Shown piece by piece: positions 44,737 through 54,206 of a stretch of 64,000 nucleotides of DNA. The notes below the pieces were generated by a model that saw only the letters and a list, made by a program, of their open reading frames with translations, did no database searches and was not told where the DNA came from. The stretch covers positions 248,001 to 312,000 of the forward strand of contig NZ_JABBPC010000012.1 of the NCBI RefSeq assembly GCF_012927485.1. The letters run 5' to 3'. The number at the start of each line of letters is the position of its first letter. The stretch's first letter is position 1. The DNA comes from Polaromonas sp. Its GTDB lineage: Bacteria; Pseudomonadota; Gammaproteobacteria; Burkholderiales; Burkholderiaceae_C. The position numbers and the translations under genes are program-made.

Positions 44737-45971
44737 ACACACTCCGCTCCCCCTCCGTATCCCAAGCGTTTGAAATGCCAGGCGATGCCCCGAGCGCCGC
44801 TCGGACGGCCTTGAAATTGCTACTGCGTTTGAAACACGGCACGCTCACCGTGCAGCTGCCGGATGGCTCGTTGCAGCGTTTTGGCTCCGGCACTGCGCCT
44901 ATGGCGAGCCTGCACCTGCACAACTGGAATCCGTGCAGCGCGGCGCTACGTTCAGGTGATATTGGTTTCGCGGAAAGCTACATTGCTGGCGACTGGACTA
45001 CGCCTCACCTGACCGACCTGCTGCAGGTGTTTATCGTCAACCGCAAGGAAGTTGAAGATGTGGTCTACGGTAGTTGGCTGGGACGCCTCGCTTACCGAAT
45101 CAAGCACCTCCTGAATCGCAATACCAAGGCGAATAGCCAGAAAAATATCCACGCGCATTACGACCTCGGCAACGCCTTCTACGAGCTGTGGCTGGACGAT
45201 ACGATGAATTACTCATCGGCGATATTTGCGACCCCGGCTACCTCCATGAAGGATGCCCAGGATGACAAAGTACGCCGCGCGCTGAGCATGGCGCAGGTGA
45301 GGCCCGGCGACCGTGTGCTGGAGATCGGCTGCGGCTGGGGGGCACTGGCCGAGATGGCGACGACGGAATTCAAAGCCTCCCTCGTCGGCGTCACGCTGAG
45401 CACGGAACAACTGGCCTGGGCCGATGCCCGAATGGCTCGCGTCGGGGCTACCGGCAAAGCAGATTTGCGTTTGCAGGATTACCGGGACATTGGAAAAACC
45501 ACAGCTGACGCGCCCTTCGATGCGATCTGCTCCATTGAAATGGTTGAAGCGGTGGGCCGCGAATATTGGCCCGAGTATTTCCAGACCGTGGCACGTCTTC
45601 TCAAGCCCGGCGGCCATGCATGTATTCAGAGCATCGTGATTGCCGACGAACTGTTCGAGCGCTACATCCGCTCCACCGACTTTATCCAGCAATACATTTT
45701 TCCCGGCGGCTGTCTGCCTTGTCCGCGAGAGTTTCGCAAGCAAGCCCAGGCCGCCGGCTTCGAGGTGGTGGACGAGTTTTCGTTTGGCCAGGACTACGCG
45801 CGCACCCTGAAGATCTGGCGCGATGACTTTTTGGCCCAAGAGTCACGGGTGCTCCAACTCGGGTTTGACAAGAGGTTCATACGTATATGGGAGTTCTACC
45901 TGGCGTATTGCGAAGCTGCTTTCACCCAGGCCAGCACCAGCGTCATGCAGTTCACGCTGCGCAAACGCTGA
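44733..45971 (+). CDS. Cyclopropane-fatty-acyl-phospholipid synthase family methyltransferase
   Basis: A 412-residue SAM-dependent enzyme. The N-terminal domain is followed by HAHYDLGNAFYELWLD (about residue 140), SAM-binding VLEIGCGWGALAEMA (about 190) and EMVEAVGREYWPEYF. It adds a methyl group to an unsaturated phospholipid acyl chain, forming a ring or a methyl branch. Operon context with DUF1365 and a flavoprotein suggests a branched or modified product rather than the simple stationary-phase cyclopropane made by E. coli Cfa. Confidence 0.92.
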   Translation: MNTLRSPSVSQAFEMPGDAPSAARTALKLLLRLKHGTLTVQLPDGSLQRFGSGTAPMASLHLHNWNPCSAALRSGDIGFAESYIAGDWTTPHLTDLLQVFIVNRKEVEDVVYGSWLGRLAYRIKHLLNRNTKANSQKNIHAHYDLGNAFYELWLDDTMNYSSAIFATPATSMKDAQDDKVRRALSMAQVRPGDRVLEIGCGWGALAEMATTEFKASLVGVTLSTEQLAWADARMARVGATGKADLRLQDYRDIGKTTADAPFDAICSIEMVEAVGREYWPEYFQTVARLLKPGGHACIQSIVIADELFERYIRSTDFIQQYIFPGGCLPCPREFRKQAQAAGFEVVDEFSFGQDYARTLKIWRDDFLAQESRVLQLGFDKRFIRIWEFYLAYCEAAFTQASTSVMQFTLRKR

Positions 45972-46564
45972 AGCGCTGGTTGCTGGCGGGTTTGGCGAGT
46001 GCCATGTGCGCTGGTGCGGTGCTGGCACAGCCCACGGAGCCTACCCCCTCTGCAGTGACTGAAGCGGCTGTCAATACCAGCGCGTCCGACTTTCGGCCCG
46101 AGCTAAAAGAAGCTCTGCCCCAAGGCCAGCTGATTGGCAAGGGGCGCCTCACCATCTGGGGATTCCAGGTCTATGACGCCCGTCTATGGGTACCTGCAGG
46201 CTTCGCCGCCGAAAACTACGCCAGCCAGCCATTGGCGCTGGAACTTGCGTACTTGCGCGCCTTTGATGCGACCGATATCGCCAGACGTTCACTGCAGGAA
46301 ATGCGGCGGAGCCAGCCCATCAGCGAGAACCAAGCGGCGCAATGGACGGCTGAAATGTTGCGTGTAATTCCCAACGTCCGCAAGGGCGATCGCATCCTGG
46401 GCGTCCACCGACCCGGCGTCGGAGCGTCCTTCTGGGTCAACGGCAAAGCCAGCGGCGATATTCGGGACGAAGAATTTGCAAAACGATTTTTTGGAATATG
46501 GCTGTCGCCTAAAACCTCTGAGCCAAAGCTGCGTGGCGCCCTTTTGGCGGGGGCAGGAGGGTGA
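45968..46564 (+). CDS. Chalcone-isomerase-like exported protein
   Basis: The proposed start is CTG at 45968, overlapping the preceding TGA as CTGA; it would give a 198-residue protein with an immediate signal peptide (LKRWLLAGLASAMCAGAVLA). No ATG or GTG fits: an in-frame ATG at 45887 lies 85 bases inside the upstream gene, and TTG at 45980 would remove the basic residues. The mature part has the chalcone-isomerase-like fold seen in bacterial envelope proteins (GKGRLTIWGFQVYDARLWV, LELAYLRAFDATDIARRSLQ). Bacterial members have no known isomerase activity; several bind fatty acids. Confidence 0.85.
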   Translation: MKRWLLAGLASAMCAGAVLAQPTEPTPSAVTEAAVNTSASDFRPELKEALPQGQLIGKGRLTIWGFQVYDARLWVPAGFAAENYASQPLALELAYLRAFDATDIARRSLQEMRRSQPISENQAAQWTAEMLRVIPNVRKGDRILGVHRPGVGASFWVNGKASGDIRDEEFAKRFFGIWLSPKTSEPKLRGALLAGAGG

Positions 46565-47943
46565 CGCTTCAACACGCCCAAAGCCCCGCACTGCAAGTGA
46601 CAGAAACTGCGCAGCCACCGGGCCGACAAAGCAAGGGGCGCAGCGCGGGCGAAGAGGCTTTTTCAGTGCGTAATGGGCTTACTTACGGATTGCTGGGGTT
46701 GCCTCTGGCGTTCGTGGCGCTGCCGCTCTATGTCATTTTGCCCAATTACTATGCCCGCGAATTTGGCCTCCCGCTGGCCACGTTGGGCGCCATTTTGCTC
46801 GGCGCCCGGCTCTTTGATGCGCTGATCGATCCGATGCTGGGCCGCGTCAGTGACCGCCTGTTTGCGCGATCCGCCAAAGCCGTCCTACTGCTCGGCGCCG
46901 GGGCGGCGCTGGTGTTGGCGCTGGGATTTACCCTGCTGTTTTTTCCGCTAGCGGGCGTCCGCCAAGCGCCCACGGCCTTGGCCGCCTGGGCCAGCGTGAT
47001 GCTGGTGGTGACGTACGCGGCCTACAGTGCACTCAGCGTGTCCCATCAGTCCTGGGGTGCCATGCTGGGCGGCAATGAGGCGCAGCGCAGCCGAATTGTG
47101 GCGTGGCGGGAAGGTCTGGGTCTGATCGGCGTCGTATTGGCCTCCATCACGCCAGTTGCGCTTGGCCTGCAAGTGACTACTGCTATTTTCTTTGTCGCGT
47201 TGTTGATGGGCTGGCTGGCCTGGACCCGCGCGGTTAGGCCGGTCGCGCGGCGGGTAAGCCATTCGATCAATGCCAGTCGTACCGTAGCCCTCTGGCTGCC
47301 GTTCAAATCGACCGCTTTTCGCAGTCTGCTGGCGGTCTTCATGCTGAACGGAATTGCCAGCGCGGTCCCCGCTACTCTGGTCCTATTTTTTATTCAAGAC
47401 CGGCTGCAAGCCCCTCGATCCATGGAGCCGTTATTTCTGGGCAGTTACTTTTTGTCAGCTGCGCTGTCCATTCCGTTGTGGCTCGCGGTCGTGAAGCGGC
47501 TCGGACTGGCGAGCACCTGGCTGGCCGGCATGCTGTTGGCGATTGCCGTGTTTGCTTGGGCCACTCAAATCGCCGCCGGGCAAACGATTGAATTTGCGGT
47601 GGTCTGCATGCTCTCGGGCGTTGCGCTCGGCACCGACCTCGCACTGCCCGGTGCCCTGCTGACTGGCGTAATCCAGGCCAACGGCCAGTCGGGCCAGTCC
47701 GAAGGGGCTTACTTCGGCTGGTGGAATTTTGCAACCAAGCTCAATCTCGCACTGGCTGCGGGTCTGGCGCTACCGCTGTTGACTCTTTTTGGCTACGCCC
47801 CCGGCGTACGCGATACCGCCGCCCTGGATGCGCTCGTGGTGGCTTACTGCGTGCTGCCCTGCGTACTCAAGCTCGCGGCAGCAGCGGGTGTTTATTTCTT
47901 CATCATCAAAAAACCGGAAAGCTTTGCCCATGACTTACTTTAA
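46561..47943 (+). CDS. MFS transporter (MFS_2 / sugar-cation symporter-like)
   Basis: A 460-residue transporter starting with GTG at 46561, which overlaps the previous stop as GTGA. About twelve membrane segments follow a 35-residue polar N-terminus. The first block has YYAREFGLPLATLGAILLGARLFDALIDPM and the loop GRVSDRL, the pattern of the glycoside-pentoside-hexuronide symporter group, to which the mammalian lysophospholipid carrier MFSD2A also belongs. In a lipid-modification operon a role in moving lipids or precursors is plausible but not shown. Confidence 0.88.
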   Translation: MTLQHAQSPALQVTETAQPPGRQSKGRSAGEEAFSVRNGLTYGLLGLPLAFVALPLYVILPNYYAREFGLPLATLGAILLGARLFDALIDPMLGRVSDRLFARSAKAVLLLGAGAALVLALGFTLLFFPLAGVRQAPTALAAWASVMLVVTYAAYSALSVSHQSWGAMLGGNEAQRSRIVAWREGLGLIGVVLASITPVALGLQVTTAIFFVALLMGWLAWTRAVRPVARRVSHSINASRTVALWLPFKSTAFRSLLAVFMLNGIASAVPATLVLFFIQDRLQAPRSMEPLFLGSYFLSAALSIPLWLAVVKRLGLASTWLAGMLLAIAVFAWATQIAAGQTIEFAVVCMLSGVALGTDLALPGALLTGVIQANGQSGQSEGAYFGWWNFATKLNLALAAGLALPLLTLFGYAPGVRDTAALDALVVAYCVLPCVLKLAAAAGVYFFIIKKPESFAHDLL

Positions 47944-48490
47944 ACCACGCGTGCTCGGGTTATTACCTGCCCTGATGCTGTCTGCTGCACTGATGGCAGG
48001 TTGCGCCAGCCCACAAATCGCCGACTACGCAGCCGAGAAGCCCGTGCTCGACATGCGCCAGTACTTCAATGGCACGCTCGACGCCTACGGCATGTTCACG
48101 GACCGTTCGGGCAAGGTCGTCAAGCGCTTTACCGTGGTCATGAAGTGCAGCTGGGTCGGGGTGCCGGGCGCCGAGACCGGTGTTCTGGATGAGGACTTCA
48201 CTTACTCGGACGGTACCAAGGGCCGTCGCATCTGGACCCTCAAGCGCACGCCCGATGGTCATTACACCGGCACCGCCGCAGACGTTTTGGGTGAGGCGGC
48301 TGGCGAGGAAAAAGGCAACGCCTTCCGCTGGGGCTACACGCTCAAGCTGCCTGTCGATGGTCGCATTGTTGAAGTGCAATTCGACGACTGGATGTACCTG
48401 ATGAGCGACAAGGTGATGCTCAACAAGGCTCAGATGAGCAAGTTCGGCTTCAAGCTGGGCGAGGTCACCCTGTCGTTCATCAAGCGCTAA
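47930..48490 (+). CDS. DUF3833 lipoprotein
   Basis: ATG at 47930 lies 14 bases inside the MFS gene and gives 186 residues with a signal peptide and lipobox LMAGC (C25). The mature domain contains YFNGTLDAYGMFTDRSGKVV, EDFTYSDGTKGRRIWTL and a C-terminal MSDKVMLNKAQMSKFGFKLG, typical of DUF3833. The fold is a lipocalin-like envelope protein of unknown function, consistently found in operons with cyclopropane-synthase-like genes. A longer frame beginning at 47789 would run through the transporter and is rejected. Confidence 0.88.
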   Translation: MTYFKPRVLGLLPALMLSAALMAGCASPQIADYAAEKPVLDMRQYFNGTLDAYGMFTDRSGKVVKRFTVVMKCSWVGVPGAETGVLDEDFTYSDGTKGRRIWTLKRTPDGHYTGTAADVLGEAAGEEKGNAFRWGYTLKLPVDGRIVEVQFDDWMYLMSDKVMLNKAQMSKFGFKLGEVTLSFIKR

Positions 48491-48563
48491 AGCGCACTAA
48501 ATCCCATAGTGCCTCTGATACCTACACAACACGCTTCTATTTTCACAGTGAAAAGTACCCGTC

Positions 48564-49334
48564 ATGGCATTTAATCTTCCTATTACCGACTGGCGCGGTA
48601 AGACCGTTTGGCTGGTCGGGGCCTCCAGCGGGATCGGGCAGGCCACCGCCCATGCCTTGTATGCGCAGGGTGCCAACGTGTTCGTATCCGCGCGCAATGC
48701 CGATGCGCTGTCGGCCTTCACCGCGACTCACCCCGGCGCCCAAGCCCTGCCGCTGGACGTGACCGACCGCGCGGCCATTCAGGCGGCCGCACAAACCATT
48801 TTCGCAAAGGGCCCGCTGGATCTGGTGCTGTACTGCGCCGGTTACTACAAAGAGTTGCGCGCCACGGCGTACGACCTGACTGAAATGTTGCGACATTGCG
48901 AAGTCAACTATATCGGCGCCCTGTATCTGTTAGATGCCGTGCTGCCGGATTTTGTGGCGCGGAAGGCGGGTCATGTCAGCCTTATCAGTAGTGTGGCGGG
49001 TTACTGCGGTCTGCCGAAAAGTCTGGCCTACGGGCCCACCAAAGCGGCGCTGATCAACCTGGCGGAAACACTCTACCTGGATTTGAAGGGAACTGGCGTC
49101 GGCGTCAGCCTGATATGCCCGGGCTTTGTCGAAACGCCGCTTACCGCGCATAACCAGTTCAACATGCCGGCTTTGATTACCCCCGATCAAGCCGCCGCAG
49201 AGATCCTGGCCGGCTGGCGCAAAGGTCTGTTCGAAATCCACTTTCCCAAACGCTTTACGCGCTGGATAAAAGCCTTGCGCGTGTTGCCGTATGCGGTGTA
49301 TTTCGCCATCGTAAGCAGAGTCACGACGCGCTAA
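48564..49334 (+). CDS. Short-chain dehydrogenase/reductase
   Basis: A 256-residue classical SDR. The cofactor site GASSGIGQATAHAL is at about residues 18 to 31, the catalytic Ser in SLISSVAGYC, and Tyr-x-x-x-Lys in YGPTKAAL near residue 158. It follows DUF3833 by 73 bases on the same strand and is very likely part of the same transcript, as SDR genes are in homologous clusters. The substrate could be a keto-lipid, but this is inferred from the neighbours. Confidence 0.92.
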   Translation: MAFNLPITDWRGKTVWLVGASSGIGQATAHALYAQGANVFVSARNADALSAFTATHPGAQALPLDVTDRAAIQAAAQTIFAKGPLDLVLYCAGYYKELRATAYDLTEMLRHCEVNYIGALYLLDAVLPDFVARKAGHVSLISSVAGYCGLPKSLAYGPTKAALINLAETLYLDLKGTGVGVSLICPGFVETPLTAHNQFNMPALITPDQAAAEILAGWRKGLFEIHFPKRFTRWIKALRVLPYAVYFAIVSRVTTR

Positions 49335-49344
49335 GCTTCAACCC

Positions 49345-49824
49345 ATGAATCTGCCTTCCATTACTGCCACAGGCGCTGCGGCTTCAGACGGCTCAACGCA
49401 CGCCGTAGCAGCGCACGTGGTTGAATTTTTTGAAGCCCTGACGCCAGACAGCCTGACCCGTCTTGACACCTTTTACACGCAGAACGCCTACTTCAAAGAC
49501 CCCTTCAATGAGGTACGTGGACTCGCCGAGGTGCTGCGCATTTACACCCACATGTACGAAGCGCTCGACCAGCCCCGGTTTGTCGTCACGGAACGCATAG
49601 TGGACGGAAATCAGTGCTTCTTGACATGGAACTTTGAATTTCACTTCAAGAACTTTGACCGAACGACATTGCAAACGGTGCGTGGCGGCTCACATCTGAA
49701 ATTTACCGCCGACGGTTTAATAGATTTTCACCGCGATTACTGGGACGCGGCAGAGGAGCTGTATGAAAAGCTGCCGCTGGTAGGTAGCTTGATGCGCTGG
49801 CTCAAAAAACGTGCGGCCCAATAA
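49345..49824 (+). CDS. NTF2-like (SnoaL-type) small protein
   Basis: A 159-residue protein of the nuclear transport factor 2 fold: helix-rich start (AAHVVEFFEALTPDSLTRLDTFY), then YFKDPFNEVRG, a sheet with CFLTWNFEFHF, and the C-terminal FHRDYWDAAEELYEKLP. Members bind or transform small hydrophobic molecules in a cone-shaped pocket. It starts 10 bases after the SDR and closes the operon. Confidence 0.88.
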   Translation: MNLPSITATGAAASDGSTHAVAAHVVEFFEALTPDSLTRLDTFYTQNAYFKDPFNEVRGLAEVLRIYTHMYEALDQPRFVVTERIVDGNQCFLTWNFEFHFKNFDRTTLQTVRGGSHLKFTADGLIDFHRDYWDAAEELYEKLPLVGSLMRWLKKRAAQ

Positions 49825-49862
49825 AAAAAGCGCAGTGTGCTGTTTTTAGGAGCGAACTGCGC
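49823..49862 (-). terminator. Probable intrinsic terminator of the GST gene
   Basis: On the minus strand, GCGCAGT and ACTGCGC (49856-49862 and 49830-49836) form a perfect 7-bp stem and are followed directly by a T-run (A on plus, 49823-49829). The loop is long (19 bases). The position just beyond the GST stop fits termination of that gene; the NTF2-like gene ends in the same A/T run from the other side. Confidence 0.5.
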
Positions 49863-49901
49863 GGGTAGGTGGCGAACGAAGAGCTGGTGCAACTCTAAAA
49901 T

Positions 49902-50516
49902 TTAATCGGGATGGGTTTCCACAAAACTGGCTCTAAGCATCAGTTTTTCCTGCAGCTTTGCCAGGTTAGGATAAGTTTCACGCCAAAGGATTTCCGGAAA
50001 ACGAAAATCCAGGTAGCCCAGAGCACACCCGACAGCCACATCGGAAAGGCTGAGATGGACCCCATTGCAAAAAACCTTATCGGCCAAGCCCTTGCTCAAG
50101 GCCTTCAGCGTCGCCTCTATTTTTCCGATCTGGCGGGCGATCCAGGCGTCGCTGCGCTCTGCAGCGCCGCGACCCGGCCAGGTCGCTTCCAACCGGGCCA
50201 GAATGGCGGCATCCAATAGGCCGTCCGCCAACGCTTCCCAGGTCTTGACCTCTGCACGCTCACGGCCCAGGCCAGGAATAAGCTTGCCCACGGGCGAGAG
50301 GGTATCCAAGTATTCAACGATCACGCGCGAGTCGAAAATGGCCTCGCCTCCCTCCATGATCAGGCAAGGGACTTTACCCAGCGGATTGGAGATGGCAATG
50401 GTGGTGTTAGCCGCCCAGACGTCCTCGAGTATCAGCTGGTAGTCGAGCTTTTTCTCAGCCATCACAATGCGTACCTTGCGTACGTAGGGGCTGGTAGCGG
50501 ATCCGATAAGTTTCAT
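49902..50516 (-). CDS. Glutathione S-transferase family protein
   Basis: A 204-residue cytoplasmic protein. The thioredoxin-like N-domain (SATSPYVRKVRIVMAEKKLD, then NPLGKVPCLIMEGGEAIFDS with the cis-Pro) is followed by an all-helical C-domain containing LSLSDVAVGCALGYLDFR. Serine/tyrosine near SPYVRK is the candidate glutathione activator. It is transcribed alone. The natural substrate is unknown, as for most bacterial GSTs. Confidence 0.92.
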   Translation of the reverse strand: MKLIGSATSPYVRKVRIVMAEKKLDYQLILEDVWAANTTIAISNPLGKVPCLIMEGGEAIFDSRVIVEYLDTLSPVGKLIPGLGRERAEVKTWEALADGLLDAAILARLEATWPGRGAAERSDAWIARQIGKIEATLKALSKGLADKVFCNGVHLSLSDVAVGCALGYLDFRFPEILWRETYPNLAKLQEKLMLRASFVETHPD

Positions 50517-50562
50517 GGTGAATTTAAATCGTGGTCCGAGGGAAGGTTATTCTATCGAGTAA

Positions 50563-52056
<1,494 letters not shown>

Positions 52057-52074
52057 AGCTTCCGGATTGCGCGG

Positions 52075-52091
52075 GGCTGACAGACTCAGCC
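52075..52091. other. Short hairpin between convergent purB and DUF2007 genes
   Basis: Perfect 6-bp arms GGCTGA and TCAGCC with a 5-base loop lie midway between the two stop codons. No T-run follows on either side. It may stop or stabilise the convergent transcripts. Confidence 0.35.
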
Positions 52092-52099
52092 ACCCGCCG

Positions 52100-52411
52100 C
52101 TAGCCCAGCTCTACCGGCATGGCCGCGCCGCAGTTCCAGCACTGCTCAAAGCCACCTTCAACGGTCTCGCCGCAACGGCACAGCCAGCGCCGCTGCGGCA
52201 TGTTTTGCAGCGCGTGCAACAACGCCCGCGCGCCGGATTCCTCTTCATCATGGGTAAGCCAGACTTCCGGCAGGCATTGATCGGGGGGAAGCTGTCCAGC
52301 GACGCTGCCCAGAAAGTAACGCTGCACCGTGGCCGCAAAACCCGCCTGCTGTAAAGCATCCGCCCACAAGGCGGCGATTGCGATATTGGGAGCTTGGGTT
52401 AATCGAAGCAT
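52100..52411 (-). CDS. DUF2007-type small protein with C-terminal zinc ribbon
   Basis: A 103-residue protein. The N-terminal region (LRLTQAPNIAIAALWADALQQAG and VTHDEEE-like acidic stretch, here WLTHDEEE) matches the small DUF2007 signal-transducing-protein fold. The C-terminus has a CxC...CxxC zinc ribbon (WLCRCGETVEGGFEQCWNCG). Function is unknown. It is common downstream of, and convergent to, housekeeping genes in Burkholderiales. Confidence 0.75.
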   Translation of the reverse strand: MLRLTQAPNIAIAALWADALQQAGFAATVQRYFLGSVAGQLPPDQCLPEVWLTHDEEESGARALLHALQNMPQRRWLCRCGETVEGGFEQCWNCGAAMPVELG

Positions 52412-52444
52412 GGTCTGCAGTGTAGGCTAGATGACTGCAGTCCA

Positions 52445-52466
52445 CTACAAAATTGATAGCTGCCGA
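52445..52466. repeat. Fragment of a short interspersed repeat typical of Comamonadaceae
   Basis: The sequence ACAAAATTGATAGCTGC at 52447-52463 matches, from memory, the start of a short repeat often found between genes in Rhodoferax, Polaromonas and Acidovorax. Only the first part is present. No second full copy exists in the window; a related A/T core (CAAAAACTATAGCTTT) lies near 21733. Confidence 0.4.
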
Positions 52467-52515
52467 CCAATGACTTATCGGACAAGAGGGGAGACATCCT
52501 GGTTTTTGACGTTTC

Positions 52516-52944
52516 TCAGGCGGCCGAAGACCGTTTATTGTTTTCAAGTGCGCGGTCCGCATAGCGACCGAAGCGCCACGCAGTCGCTTCCAGCGTGATG
52601 CGGCGCCAGGTGCTGCGCTTCTCGACGGGTGTCATCGCAGGCCAGTGTTGCACTTCGTGAAAGGTACGCCCGCAGCCCTTGCAGGTATCGTCGCCTTGAC
52701 TGGTCGAGCAGATGGCGATGCAAGGGGTGTCGGCCGTCGAGTCGTACCAGGTGCCCCAGGCAGCCAGCGCCTCGGCCGGCAAACCCATCGCTTCGGCCTC
52801 TTCCTCATGGTGGAAAACCATGCGCGCGTACACCTCGGCCAGCGTCCGCAGTTCCGGCGTCAGCGTTACACCGTCGGATGACGTCCTTTTGTCGCGCCAG
52901 AAGTTGATGGCAGCTTCAATGTCGGTGATGTGGATGCCGGGCAT
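52516..52944 (-). CDS. DUF3717 plus DUF1289 fusion protein
   Basis: A 142-residue protein with two small modules. Residues 1 to about 60 are DUF3717 (IHITDIEAAINFWRDK, LAEVYARMVFHHEEE). Residues about 73 to 115 are the cysteine-rich DUF1289 (PCIAICSTSQGDDTCKGCGR, followed by VQHWPAMTPVEKR), whose cysteines are likely to bind iron or zinc. No function is established for either. The arrangement is seen in other Burkholderiales. Confidence 0.82.
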   Translation of the reverse strand: MPGIHITDIEAAINFWRDKRTSSDGVTLTPELRTLAEVYARMVFHHEEEAEAMGLPAEALAAWGTWYDSTADTPCIAICSTSQGDDTCKGCGRTFHEVQHWPAMTPVEKRSTWRRITLEATAWRFGRYADRALENNKRSSAA

Positions 52945-53392
52945 GGTGAAAAAGAGAAGCAGAAAAAGGTGTTTTGGGCGTGTGAATGCGCTTGTACCGC
53001 ACTACTTTTTTATTATCGGCGAGTCGGGCGGTGGCCCTTTAAAAGAGGAAGAAATGCCCAGGAAACGCCCCGGCCTTTGCAGAAAATTCCTTTTTAATGT
53101 CCAATAGAGGCCCGAAGGGGAGTAACTCCCTGGTTTTGCCGCAGTGCTTCAAACAGCCGCTGCAGCAAAATCGCATCAACAAGCCGTCATCACGAAGTTC
53201 ACGCTTCCGGTTTGTTGGGCATGCAGCCTCACCGCATGTCGAGCCAGACCTTCGATTGAAACCTGAACCGGTTTGATCGAAGCGTTCGCATTTTTCTTCA
53301 TGTCATCCGCACGCTCCCAGACTTGTACAGTTTCACCAATCCGGAAATCCACTTAGGATTTTTATGTCGAAACTTGAAATGGAATGTGAACA
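52945..53392. other. Long leader region upstream of the TerC gene
   Basis: About 450 bases without a protein gene. The central part is occupied by a yybP-ykoY riboswitch (53113-53254). The 138 bases after it contain short complementary stretches and a T-rich patch (near 53285-53300) that could be the switching platform. A 58-codon minus-strand frame across the riboswitch (53176-53352) is judged spurious. Confidence 0.6.
53113..53254 (+). ncRNA. yybP-ykoY (manganese) riboswitch candidate
   Basis: The segment shows the hallmarks of this riboswitch class. Its closing helix is CGAAGG (53113-53118) with CCTTCG (53249-53254), a perfect 6-bp match. The 5' loop GGGGAGTAAC follows directly, a second loop region contains ATCAACA (53174-53180), and the 3' strand reads GCCAGACC just before the helix closes. 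The class senses Mn2+ and commonly precedes TerC-family genes, including alx of E. coli. Here it lies 138 bases upstream of a TerC gene on the same strand, so manganese-dependent expression of that gene is the expected role. Confidence 0.8.
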
Positions 53393-54130
53393 ATGGATTT
53401 ATTAACAGCCCCCTGGTGGTCCGCCTTGCTGGCCATCATCCTTATTGACCTGGTACTTGCTGGCGACAATGCTATCGTGATTGCGTTGGCTGCACGCAGC
53501 CTGCCGACTAATCTTCAAAAAAAGGCGATCCTCTGGGGTACGGTTGGCGCGATTGTGGTTCGCTCTGCCATGACTGTGGGTGTCGTGTGGCTGCTGAAGA
53601 TTCCGGGCTTTCTGCTGGCAGGTGGCTTGGGCCTTCTGTGGATCGCCTACAAGCTGCTGGCCGAGCAAGGCGACAAAGCGCACGACGGCCCGATTGTCAG
53701 CACCTTCTGGGGCGCCATGAAGACCATTGTGGTGGCCGATGCCCTGATGGGAATCGACAACGTATTGGGCGTGGCTGGCGCGGCCCGCGGCTCGTTTGTA
53801 CTGGTCATCATTGGCCTGCTGGTGAGCGTGCCGATTGTGGTGTTTGGCAGCACGATGGTGCTCAAACTTGTCGAGCGCTTCCCGAGCATCATTCGTATCG
53901 GAGCCGCCGTGCTGGCGTTCACTGCCGCAAAGATGGTGGTGAGCGAGCCGTTGCTCGACCCCCTTTACGGTGGCCCTAACGCCTCGCCACCCGCGACCAT
54001 CCTGCAGCTCGCTGCCGAATGGGCGACTTATGCGGTAGCCATTGCGGGCGTGCTGGGAGCGGGCTGGTGGGCCACGCGGCGCGCCAGGTTCGCACGCGAG
54101 GCCAGCGATGCGCAAACGACAACCACCTGA
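53393..54130 (+). CDS. TerC family integral membrane protein
   Basis: A 245-residue membrane protein with about seven segments and the family motif LIDLVLAGDNAIVIALAARSL near residue 17 and DALMGIDNVLGVAG near residue 118; the acidic residues of these motifs are thought to line the metal path. TerC members (Alx, MeeF, YkoY) export Mn2+. The preceding manganese riboswitch supports manganese homeostasis rather than tellurite resistance. Nothing else in the operon is visible; the next gene starts 76 bases later. Confidence 0.93.
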   Translation: MDLLTAPWWSALLAIILIDLVLAGDNAIVIALAARSLPTNLQKKAILWGTVGAIVVRSAMTVGVVWLLKIPGFLLAGGLGLLWIAYKLLAEQGDKAHDGPIVSTFWGAMKTIVVADALMGIDNVLGVAGAARGSFVLVIIGLLVSVPIVVFGSTMVLKLVERFPSIIRIGAAVLAFTAAKMVVSEPLLDPLYGGPNASPPATILQLAAEWATYAVAIAGVLGAGWWATRRARFAREASDAQTTTT

Positions 54131-54206
54131 TCGCTGCCGGAGGAAGGACTGAAAGGCGATTCGGCATTCATCCCTGCCGGCCATGGCGCGGTGGTATTCT
54201 CCGCGC

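Noticed and set aside
53176..53352. A 58-codon minus-strand frame beginning with GTG at 53352 that looks protein-like
   Set aside because: It lies across the yybP-ykoY riboswitch and its platform, has no ribosome binding site, and begins immediately after a stop codon. The RNA element explains the conserved look.
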